The translations under genes and the position numbers were made by a program. From contig SLCI01000131.1 in NCBI GenBank assembly GCA_007125875.1, positions 1-15,564 of the forward strand: DNA of 15,564 bases, in the 5' to 3' direction. The first letter of the stretch is position 1. Every line of letters begins with the position of its first letter. The notes beneath the pieces are model-generated. The model saw only the letters and a list, made by a program, of their open reading frames with translations. It searched no databases and was not told the origin of the DNA. The DNA comes from Kiritimatiellia bacterium. Its GTDB lineage: Bacteria > Verrucomicrobiota > Kiritimatiellia > SLAD01. Shown piece after piece: positions 6,525-12,582 of the stretch.

Positions 6525-7135
6525 TGAAGAAATATCCGGCCATAGCCACCCTTGAATTCAAGGATATCACCGCGGGTATGCACGCGACCGATGCCTTGGT
6601 CAAGAAAGCGCCGATCTCACTGCTCAAATGCGGGACCATCAGCCATGGCCGGTACCTCACCTTAATCGCTGGCAGCACGGCTTCCGTCGAGGAGTCCTAT
6701 GAGGAAGGGCTGTTTTGGGCCCGCGATGCCTTATTGGACCACATTTTTTTACCTGACGTTGCCGATCCGCTCTACGACGCCATCTTTGGCAAGCGCCAAA
6801 CGTGTCGTGATGGCGCAATCGGCATCATCGAAACACCAACGGCTTCGTGCAATGTGCTCGCCACCGAACGGATGTTAAAAGGCACACCGGTTGATCTGAT
6901 CGAGTTACGCCTGGCCGACGCCTTGCTGCACGGTAAAGCCGTCAGCATTGTTTGCGGCGAACTATACGATGTAGAAGCAGCAATCGAACTGGCGGTGCTC
7001 TACTTGCAGGACAAGCAACGTCCGGTCAGTCAAAAGATTATCACTTCGCCGCACGAAGCCTTAGCCGCACAGATCAATTTCAATACCGCATTCGGCGAAG
7101 CGCAATGCACCAACCTCAACGGGGAGCTGGCCTGA
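6524..7135 (+). CDS. BMC shell protein with two BMC domains, single-stacking type (BMC-T)
   Basis: A 203-residue tandem-BMC-domain protein forming pseudohexameric trimers. Domain 1 runs from IATLEFKDITAGMHATDALV to about residue 90; domain 2 begins at GAIGIIETPTASCNVLATER (about 97). The domain order is not permuted, unlike the BMC-T at 3612, and the layout resembles Haliangium BMC-T1 and PduT. The two loops expected to line the pore are ISHGR (H41) and LLHGK (H136), so a trimer would place six histidines near the channel, and C36 lies close by. PduT-type relatives can hold an Fe-S cluster at the pore, but nothing here proves a metal site. Residues after about 165 form a longer tail than usual, ending in NTAFGEAQCTNLNGELA. 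The ATG overlaps the dehydrogenase stop by one base. Confidence 0.92.
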   Translation: MKKYPAIATLEFKDITAGMHATDALVKKAPISLLKCGTISHGRYLTLIAGSTASVEESYEEGLFWARDALLDHIFLPDVADPLYDAIFGKRQTCRDGAIGIIETPTASCNVLATERMLKGTPVDLIELRLADALLHGKAVSIVCGELYDVEAAIELAVLYLQDKQRPVSQKIITSPHEALAAQINFNTAFGEAQCTNLNGELA

Positions 7136-7136
7136 T

Positions 7137-7421
7137 ATGCAACTGGGAAAAGTGATTGGACGCGTCGTGACCTGCTCAACGTATCCGGGACTGGAAACCG
7201 TTCCGATGCTTTGGGTGCAACCTCTGTCGAAGGACCAGAAACCCAAGGGCAAGACCTTGGTCTGTGCCGACTCAACCCGCATGGCGGGTCCCGACGAATT
7301 GGTTTATTTCGAAGGCGGACGTGAAGCAGCCATGACGCTGGATCCCACCTTTGTGCCGGTCGATCATGCCATTGTCGGCATCGTCGATGACTTGGACACG
7401 GACAAGGACGGTGTATCATGA
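7137..7421 (+). CDS. BMC-P pentameric vertex protein (EutN/CcmL family), second copy
   Basis: A 94-residue EutN/CcmL-family protein. It starts MQLGKVIGRVVTCSTYPGL and ends with HAIVGIVDDLDTDKDG, keeping the family pattern of N-terminal barrel strand, glycine-rich middle and IVGIVD final strand. The central segment (MAGPDELVYFEGGREAAM) differs from the first copy, where a VGxGVGEVV pattern is found, so the two are old paralogs rather than a recent duplication. The ATG begins one base after the stop of the upstream BMC-T gene, with GGGGAG inside that gene's end as ribosome-binding site. The stop overlaps the next vertex gene. It probably makes a minor or alternative vertex cap. Confidence 0.92.
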   Translation: MQLGKVIGRVVTCSTYPGLETVPMLWVQPLSKDQKPKGKTLVCADSTRMAGPDELVYFEGGREAAMTLDPTFVPVDHAIVGIVDDLDTDKDGVS

Positions 7422-7687
7422 TGACGGGTATTGTGAGCGGCAATTTGGTCTCTACCATCAACCACCCCTATTACGACGGCAAAAAACTGCTGCTAGTCGA
7501 CAAAACCGATCATCAGGGCAAACGCACCGGCGACACCGTGATTGCGATCGATGGCGGCGTAGCGGCGGGCATGGGCGATGCCGTACTGTTACTTGATGAA
7601 GGCAATGGTGCACGCCAGATCGTGGAGAGTACCACGGCCCCGCTGCGCACCATTATTGTCGGCATCGTCGATCAAATCGAAACCTGA
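7418..7687 (+). CDS. BMC-P pentameric vertex protein (EutN/CcmL family), third copy
   Basis: An 89-residue EutN/CcmL-family protein with the core pattern GIVSGNLVSTINHPYYDGKK at the start, TVIAIDGGVAAGMGDAVLLL in the centre, and IIVGIVDQIE at the C-terminus. It overlaps the second vertex gene by four bases, so translation is likely coupled. Two adjacent ATG codons (7418 and 7421) could both serve as start; AAGGACGG lies upstream. With the genes at 4712 and 7137 this makes three vertex paralogs for a structure with only twelve vertices, as in some other BMC loci such as that of Haliangium. Whether they mix in one pentamer is unknown. Confidence 0.94.
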   Translation: MMTGIVSGNLVSTINHPYYDGKKLLLVDKTDHQGKRTGDTVIAIDGGVAAGMGDAVLLLDEGNGARQIVESTTAPLRTIIVGIVDQIET

Positions 7688-7707
7688 GAGAGCGGAGGGC
7701 GGTCACC

Positions 7708-8886
7708 ATGCGTGCGATACTCGTTATTTTGGATTCTGTCGGTATTGGCGAGGCACCGGACGCCGATCACTATGGCGACATCGGCTCAGCGACTTTACCC
7801 CATATCGCGGAAACAGTGGGCGGACTCAAGCTGCCCTTCTTCGAATCAATGGGCCTAGGGAATATTCCCGCGCTGCTACCGCAATCGAAACCTTTGCTTG
7901 GCGTATCGTCCGTCAATGCGCCGGCGGCCTCCTTTGGCGCGATGCAGGAGCTTTCGGAAGGCAAAGACACGATCACGGGGCACTGGGAGCTGGCCGGGAT
8001 TGAAATGAATCCGGGCTTTAGTGTGTTCCCGCCCGACGCCCCCTCCTTCCCGTCCGAGCTGCTTGAGGCCTTCGTCGAACAAACGGGCCGCGAAGTGATC
8101 GGCAACAAAGCCGCCAGCGGCACCGGCATTATCGCCGAGCTAGGCGAAGAGCACATGCAAACGGGCAAGTGGATCGTCTACACCAGCGCCGATTCCGTGT
8201 TTCAGATTGCGGCCCATACCGATGTGGTTCCCCTGGAAGAATTATATCGAGCCAGCGAAATCGCGCGCGAGCTATGTAACCCGTATCGGACGGGTCGTGT
8301 GATAGCCCGCCCGTTCAACGGTGCCCCGGGCGCATTTGAGCGCACGAAGGATCGCCGCGACTATGCCTTCCAGCCCACTGAGCCCTTGATTCTGGAACGT
8401 GTCAAGGATGCCGGGTTCCCCGTCTATGCCGTTGGCAAGATCGAGGATATCTATGCTCATCGCGGCATCACGGAATCGGATCACACCGGCAACACGGAAA
8501 CCTCACAAGAAGCCGTGCGCCGCTTTACGCGGGACAGCAAAGAGGGCCTGATCGTGGCCAACTTTATCGATTTCGACATGATTTATGGCCATCGTCGCGA
8601 TCCGCAAGGGTACGCGGACGCCCTCGTACAAACGGACGCCTTCTTTGCCGATTACATCAACATGTTGAACGAGGATGATCTGTTGATTATCACCGCCGAT
8701 CACGGCAACGATCCCACCTTCAAGGGCACGGACCATACGCGCGAGTATGTGCCGCTACTGGTGTACCAAAAGGGGCAACCGTCACGGAACCTGGGCCTGC
8801 GGATCGGTTTCTACGATGTTGCTCAGAGCTTGGCCGACTATTTCGGCATCGATCCGATGCCGAAAGGCAAATCGTTTTTGAGCTGA
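7708..8886 (+). CDS. deoB: Phosphopentomutase
   Basis: This 392-residue metalloenzyme interconverts ribose- or deoxyribose-1-phosphate and the 5-phosphates, feeding deoxyribose-5-phosphate to DeoC. The start VILDSVGIGEAPDA is diagnostic. T88 in GKDTITGHWE is the counterpart of the phosphorylated threonine of Bacillus DeoB. The metal ligands line up with correct spacing: D9, D290 and H295 in DFDMIYGHR, D331 and H332 in TADHGND, and H343 in GTDHTRE. Length is that of the family. No N- or C-terminal extension resembling an encapsulation peptide is present, so it probably works in the cytosol outside the shell. The ATG has GGAGGG upstream and lies 20 bases after the third vertex gene. It is the last gene of the operon. 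Confidence 0.96.
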   Translation: MRAILVILDSVGIGEAPDADHYGDIGSATLPHIAETVGGLKLPFFESMGLGNIPALLPQSKPLLGVSSVNAPAASFGAMQELSEGKDTITGHWELAGIEMNPGFSVFPPDAPSFPSELLEAFVEQTGREVIGNKAASGTGIIAELGEEHMQTGKWIVYTSADSVFQIAAHTDVVPLEELYRASEIARELCNPYRTGRVIARPFNGAPGAFERTKDRRDYAFQPTEPLILERVKDAGFPVYAVGKIEDIYAHRGITESDHTGNTETSQEAVRRFTRDSKEGLIVANFIDFDMIYGHRRDPQGYADALVQTDAFFADYINMLNEDDLLIITADHGNDPTFKGTDHTREYVPLLVYQKGQPSRNLGLRIGFYDVAQSLADYFGIDPMPKGKSFLS

Positions 8887-8910
8887 GCGGGGGCGCTTTA
8901 CGCCCCCAGC
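8887..8910 (+). terminator. GC-rich hairpin after deoB, probable end of the BMC operon
   Basis: GGGGGCG (8889-8895) pairs with CGCCCCC (8901-8907) around a CTTTA loop; two more pairs form with one bulged A. It sits directly after the deoB stop, between convergent genes. No T-run follows on either strand, so termination would be weak or factor-assisted. The remaining bases to 9040 hold no gene I can support. Confidence 0.5.
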
Positions 8911-9040
8911 GAGCTTGCCTCACTGGAGCGAGTGCAGAAGAGCCGCTGGACTCGCTGCAATTCCACCATGTACCGGCTCATCCAGAGGATTCGCCCTACC
9001 GATTTGGGCCGCGACTAGAACGGTATTACTTCCCCCCCAT

Positions 9041-9976
9041 TTACGTATACGTCATGCGGCCTTTGCGGACTGGGTCATCGACCCCATCAATCAGCAACGA
9101 TAAATCGGGTGCCAATCCCCGCACGCGTCCCACCAGCAGCGCTTCCGGCTGGGTTGCTCCTTCGTACTCCTCCGGCCAAATCTGCACCTTCCGTCCGATA
9201 AAGTCAGCCGAGGCTTCATATGCGTTGACCAAAGCACCTTCTCCCTCCTCACGCAATCGGCGCACCCCTTCATCGAGCTGAATCTGCAAATGTTGCCACA
9301 TCCTCGATAGTTCGACATTGAACGCGGCCAAAGAACCAGGCTCCGGCGCAAAGGGTTGACGAGGCAGATCCGGTGCCTGCGCGAGATTTATGCCTATTCC
9401 AAACAGCGCAGCGGATAAGATCGCTCCCTCCAGACGCGAAGCAGTTAGCACCCCCGCCACCTTGCGACCATCCAATAAAACGTCGTTGACCCATTTAATG
9501 CGAGGTTCAGCCCGAAGTGATGAGGCGGCGCGGATTGCTTGAGCCGCAGCGACAGCAGGTAAAGCGGTGAGGCCGGCCTGTACTTGATCTGCTGGTAGAC
9601 CGATCTCGTATTGGCAGGTCAGGTGGAGGTTCCCACGTAGCGCCACCCATGGCCGGCCGCGCTGCCCCTGGAATTGACTCCCCTCCAGAGCCAAGCACGT
9701 CCAATTCGATGGCCACTTCGCCTGCCATTTCATCGCGGCCTGCGCCTGTGCAAATTGCGAGGTGGGGGCGAACTCAATTAGAACGACCCGACGCGCGGAG
9801 TCCGAGCTACCCACCATATCTTCGATATCGCAGTAATAGCAGGATGCACCGTTGCCAAACACTTTCCACAGGCAAGCGTCTGCTTCATCTAACGCATGCG
9901 TGGCACATGATTGCCACGATGCGCCCGGCGGCAAAAAATCGCGCGTTGCTGAGGGGGAATCCGTTAGTAACCTCAT
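9041..9976 (-). CDS. Biotin--protein ligase-like protein (BirA/LplA superfamily)
   Basis: A 311-residue protein whose core (about 70-300) matches the biotin protein ligase catalytic domain, which joins biotin to carrier-protein lysine through biotinyl-AMP. Visible signatures are GQRGRPWVALRGNLHLT (104-120), the biotin/ATP loop; KWVNDVLLDGRKVAGVL (161-177), in which K172 corresponds to the lysine that contacts biotin; and GIGINLA. No N-terminal DNA-binding domain is recognisable, so a BirA-type repressor role is unlikely. The first 60 residues are unusual and cysteine-rich (C24, C35, C46, C49, including CYYC). A later start, for example M54, is possible. It is convergent with the BMC operon and divergent from the barrel gene, so it is probably unrelated to the compartment. 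A lipoate or other acyl ligase is the main alternative. Confidence 0.75.
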   Translation of the reverse strand: MRLLTDSPSATRDFLPPGASWQSCATHALDEADACLWKVFGNGASCYYCDIEDMVGSSDSARRVVLIEFAPTSQFAQAQAAMKWQAKWPSNWTCLALEGSQFQGQRGRPWVALRGNLHLTCQYEIGLPADQVQAGLTALPAVAAAQAIRAASSLRAEPRIKWVNDVLLDGRKVAGVLTASRLEGAILSAALFGIGINLAQAPDLPRQPFAPEPGSLAAFNVELSRMWQHLQIQLDEGVRRLREEGEGALVNAYEASADFIGRKVQIWPEEYEGATQPEALLVGRVRGLAPDLSLLIDGVDDPVRKGRMTYT

Positions 9977-10214
9977 TGGCTTGCATCCATTTCACGAATT
10001 CGCCCGGCAAGAATTGCCCCATACTGTTTGGGGTCTGGCTGAAGTCGTGACGCAGAATTGGGGGCGTTGATTTCTGGGCCCCGATCAGGAAAATCGCAAA
10101 GTCTTTTCATCCGATCATGATCAAGTTGGGTTTCATAAATTAGCAAGCTATTTCGGATTCAATTCAGAACGTCTCGAGCTTGACAGATGCACCGCAGCTA
10201 GCGACAAGAGAGGC
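9977..10214. promoter_or_regulatory. Divergent intergenic region between ligase-like and barrel genes
   Basis: These 238 bases must hold promoters for both divergent genes, but none is convincing. A 10-bp palindrome GATCATGATC lies at 10113-10122. A perfect TTGACA occurs at 10180-10185 on the plus strand but lacks a matching -10. TTGGGT (10126-10131) with TATTTC 17 bases later is a weak alternative. No RNA gene or ORF is supported here. Confidence 0.3.
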
Positions 10215-11417
10215 ATGAAAAAATCTCCATCTCCCAGCTTATTACTCGCTCTGTTGCTACTACTCGTTCCGCTCACCGCGGAAGCCCTCTTCCGCGGGGA
10301 TGAGTTCGAGGCAAGAGATTACGAAATTGCACGGCATTATTTTATCAATCGCTTTTCCTACCTTCCTTTGTATGACGTCAGGGAGCGCTTTGAAGCTTCC
10401 ACGAACGCGTACATCGGAGCAGGGGGCTCATTACGCAGCGATGACCTGTATCTCTATCAGCACCTCAAAGTCGAGCAATCTGCCACGCCCTCCCTTGATC
10501 TGTTTGCGAGTTATATCCAGGACCGCGATTTCGATGGCACATATCAACGGTTCTCACTGGGTGTGCGATACCATCTGACACAGGAGTGGTCTGTTGAGCT
10601 TCTTGGTCAACCCTCTGCAATAAAAGCCGAGGCCGATATTGGTACCGCCGTTTCCTATGTGGGTAGTCAGCTACACTCACGCGCTCAAATTCTTTTTCCA
10701 CTGTTTGTGTACGATGACAAGAATCCTGACGAAGGGACCGTTGACCGCCAACCGATTAATCTTCAGTGGGACCTGTTCCAGCAGCTCGGATCTAAATGGC
10801 ATGTTTACTTTACCAGTGATCTAGATTTCCCCAGCAAATTGACCAACCCAAGGCAGTCTTTTGTTTTTGACTTCGAGCGTTACGCGGGCAGGCTGGGCGC
10901 TCGATATCAATTCACGGACAGCAGTCACATCCGTCTGGATCTCGAAGCAGAACACGGAAGCAAGCGGCGTATCGGGTTAACGCCTGCAGACGTCAATGAT
11001 TTCAAGATAGATCGGGATTATGTTGGTGCCACGCTGGAATGGTGGCGCAGCCGTCCCGAATACGGCCATCAGCGCGCTGGCGTACACTTTGTTTATTTTG
11101 ATGAAGACAATGTTTATCCTTTTGATGAGGCGGAAAATCTACGCTTGGAACGCTCGGACCGAATCTTATATGCCGGCCGCACGTGGCGACTTCGAGACCG
11201 ACTACAATTGAACACACTGCTTTTAGTAAACATTTTGAACGATCGTCGTGAATCCCTGGACGACGAGGAACGCCGAAACACCAGCTATTTTTTGGCACGG
11301 GCAACTGGAAGCATTCAATATTCTGCGGAGCGACTTCAGCTCGAGGCAGGTAGCGCACTAAACTTTGATCAAACCCGCTTCGGCGGCGGATTCGTGCGTG
11401 CATTTATGGACTTTTAG
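10215..11417 (+). CDS. Uncharacterised secreted protein, probable outer-membrane beta-barrel
   Basis: I do not recognise a family for this 400-residue protein. It has a clear Sec signal peptide: MKKS, then a leucine-rich core (residues about 9-19), and probable cleavage after TAEA near residue 24. The mature part is rich in alternating hydrophobic/polar stretches with aromatic residues, for example RFSLGVRYHLTQEWSVELLG, GRLGARYQFTDSSHIRLDLE and LYLYQHLKVEQSATPSLDLF. The last residue is phenylalanine (VRAFMDF), as expected for BAM-assembled barrels. Together these suggest an outer-membrane barrel of perhaps 14-18 strands. The protein is acidic and Arg/Asp-rich in loops. It appears to be a single-gene unit with an AGAGAGG-like ribosome-binding site very close to ATG 10215, followed by the structured element at 11424. 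Function is unknown. Confidence 0.75.
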   Translation: MKKSPSPSLLLALLLLLVPLTAEALFRGDEFEARDYEIARHYFINRFSYLPLYDVRERFEASTNAYIGAGGSLRSDDLYLYQHLKVEQSATPSLDLFASYIQDRDFDGTYQRFSLGVRYHLTQEWSVELLGQPSAIKAEADIGTAVSYVGSQLHSRAQILFPLFVYDDKNPDEGTVDRQPINLQWDLFQQLGSKWHVYFTSDLDFPSKLTNPRQSFVFDFERYAGRLGARYQFTDSSHIRLDLEAEHGSKRRIGLTPADVNDFKIDRDYVGATLEWWRSRPEYGHQRAGVHFVYFDEDNVYPFDEAENLRLERSDRILYAGRTWRLRDRLQLNTLLLVNILNDRRESLDDEERRNTSYFLARATGSIQYSAERLQLEAGSALNFDQTRFGGGFVRAFMDF

Positions 11418-11423
11418 GGGGGG

Positions 11424-11627
11424 GCGCCACTCATACCGGTTTCCAATACTTTTCGGTCTATTCTCCGAGGACGTGACGGAGCACGTCCCTCCAGAATGCT
11501 TCAGCAGTAACTGGTTCTGATTAGCGTGTACCGGAGGGGCAACCTTCCGCCTCCGCCAAGGCTACGGCGGACAGGCTGTGTTGCCCTGAGAATGTACCGA
11601 AAAGTTATAGCACCTGGTATACGGCGC
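11424..11627. repeat. Non-coding structured element with long imperfect terminal inverted repeats (MITE-like)
   Basis: The 25 bases at 11433-11457 and the reverse complement of 11596-11620 agree at 19 of 25 positions, including ten in a row (ACTTTTCGGT) and the outer ATACC. Pairing extends inward (ATTCTC at 11460-11465 with GAGAAT at 11588-11593) and outward (GCGCC at 11424-11428 with GGCGC at 11623-11627). Inside are two hairpins: GGACGTG/CACGTCC (11469-11475, 11482-11488), and a nested one of GGGCAAC/GTTGCCC (11537-11543, 11580-11586) enclosing TCCGCC/GGCGGA. No target-site duplication is obvious. It fits a miniature transposable element or dispersed structured repeat; a bidirectional terminator between two convergent genes is an alternative. 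Positions 11628-11709 hold nothing I can name. Confidence 0.6.
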
Positions 11628-11709
11628 GATCGCTGGGGGGCAGTTCCTTGCGTCTGCCCAGCTGTTCCCTCACTTGATCGGTCCTTGACTCCGCGTTTGC
11701 CTCAGGCGG

Positions 11710-12576
11710 TCACGGTTGCTCATCGTCGGGCAAAGTCATCAATCGTTGCGCGAGAGTTTCCGCGCCCTTAATCAACCGGGGGCCGGGGCGCAAAAGCCAG
11801 TCGGGATCGATATCATCGATAATGCGGTTCATGTGTACTGCACGTACATTACTCCAGCCCAACCGTTTTCGCAGTGCTTCTGCTGGACGCATGTCGGGCA
11901 ACATATAGGCGAGCAAGATGCTGTCCGGATTCTGCTGGATCACCCACTCCGCACTGATCGCAGGATAGTCACCTCGCAGCTCACGGCCCAAGTGGTCTCC
12001 GCCCGCCAGGCTAACGACGTCGTGCAGAAAGGAGCTAGCACCTGCGGTTAAGATCGGCTGGCCCCACACCTCAACATATATTCGTGGACGTGCGCGATCC
12101 TGCCAGTACTGCTCGACCTCAGTGGATAAATCTTCAATGCGCTGTTCAAGCGCTGTCACCCACTGCTGCCCCGCTTCCGGGCGATTCACCACTTCAGCAA
12201 TCTGTCGAGCGGCGTCTTTTAAATCCGCCCAACTATTACAGGGCAAGAGCAATGCCTGTATATCGCGTTCCGTGAGCCGTTGCATCAGTCCAGGCTTCTC
12301 CAAGGCAGTCGCCAAGACCACGTCGGGACGAGCGGTCAAGAGTGCCTCCCAGTTCGGGCGCCCGAATCCGCCCACAACAGGCACCTGCCTGACAGTTTCG
12401 GGAAAGTCACAGGCATTGGTTCGTCCGACCAAATACTCTTCCAGCCCCAGATCGTACACCAATTCAGTCAAGCTAGGTGCCAGACTAATCACCCGAAAGG
12501 CAGGAGCCGGATCAGCATGGAGCGAGGTGCTAGCCCACGCGACCACCGCGATGGCCAGTAACTGAAGCTTCCGCAT
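11710..12576 (-). CDS. Periplasmic substrate-binding protein, BtuF-like (cobalamin/iron-siderophore family)
   Basis: A 288-residue protein of the PF01497-type binding-protein family, which delivers vitamin B12 or iron chelates to ABC importers. The N-terminus is a signal peptide (MRKLQLLAIAVVAWASTSLHA) without a lipobox cysteine, so it is probably free in the periplasm. RVISLAPSLTELVYDLGLEE (about 28-47), ARPDVVLAT (about 83) and the C-terminal LLRPGPRLIKGAETLAQRL match BtuF proteins well. It starts six bases after the secretin stop and lacks its own clear ribosome-binding site, so it is probably co-transcribed and coupled. No permease or ATPase gene is visible. Ligand cannot be deduced; the BtuF-like sequence favours cobalamin, but the enzymes of the BMC operon here are not B12-dependent, so a link is not implied. 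Confidence 0.82.
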   Translation of the reverse strand: MRKLQLLAIAVVAWASTSLHADPAPAFRVISLAPSLTELVYDLGLEEYLVGRTNACDFPETVRQVPVVGGFGRPNWEALLTARPDVVLATALEKPGLMQRLTERDIQALLLPCNSWADLKDAARQIAEVVNRPEAGQQWVTALEQRIEDLSTEVEQYWQDRARPRIYVEVWGQPILTAGASSFLHDVVSLAGGDHLGRELRGDYPAISAEWVIQQNPDSILLAYMLPDMRPAEALRKRLGWSNVRAVHMNRIIDDIDPDWLLRPGPRLIKGAETLAQRLMTLPDDEQP

Positions 12577-12582
12577 CAGTCG

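Noticed and set aside
7578..8003. 141-codon plus-strand frame overlapping the third vertex gene and deoB
   Set aside because: Out of frame with two clearly conserved genes and has low-complexity Arg/Cys-rich composition typical of a shadow frame.
9043..9052. Palindrome ACGTATACGT at the 3' end of the ligase-like gene
   Set aside because: It lies within the last codons and stop of the gene; a single 10-base palindrome is not enough to claim an operator or terminator.
8915..9103. 62-codon plus-strand frame between deoB and the ligase-like gene
   Set aside because: No ribosome-binding site, overlaps the 3' end of the ligase-like gene, and the protein has no recognisable features.
10180..10208. 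Perfect TTGACA box as promoter of the barrel gene
   Set aside because: The expected -10 position reads GACAAG, which does not resemble TATAAT, and transcription would begin inside or after the ribosome-binding site.
11526..11771. Small plus-strand open frame in the region after the barrel gene
   Set aside because: It spans the inverted-repeat element and runs into the convergent BtuF-like gene; the translation is Arg/Pro-rich noise.
11710..12576. BtuF-like gene as the B12 supplier for a B12-dependent microcompartment
   Set aside because: The operon has no diol or ethanolamine lyase or other B12 enzyme; DeoC needs no B12. The gene also belongs to a different, minus-strand operon about 3 kb away.
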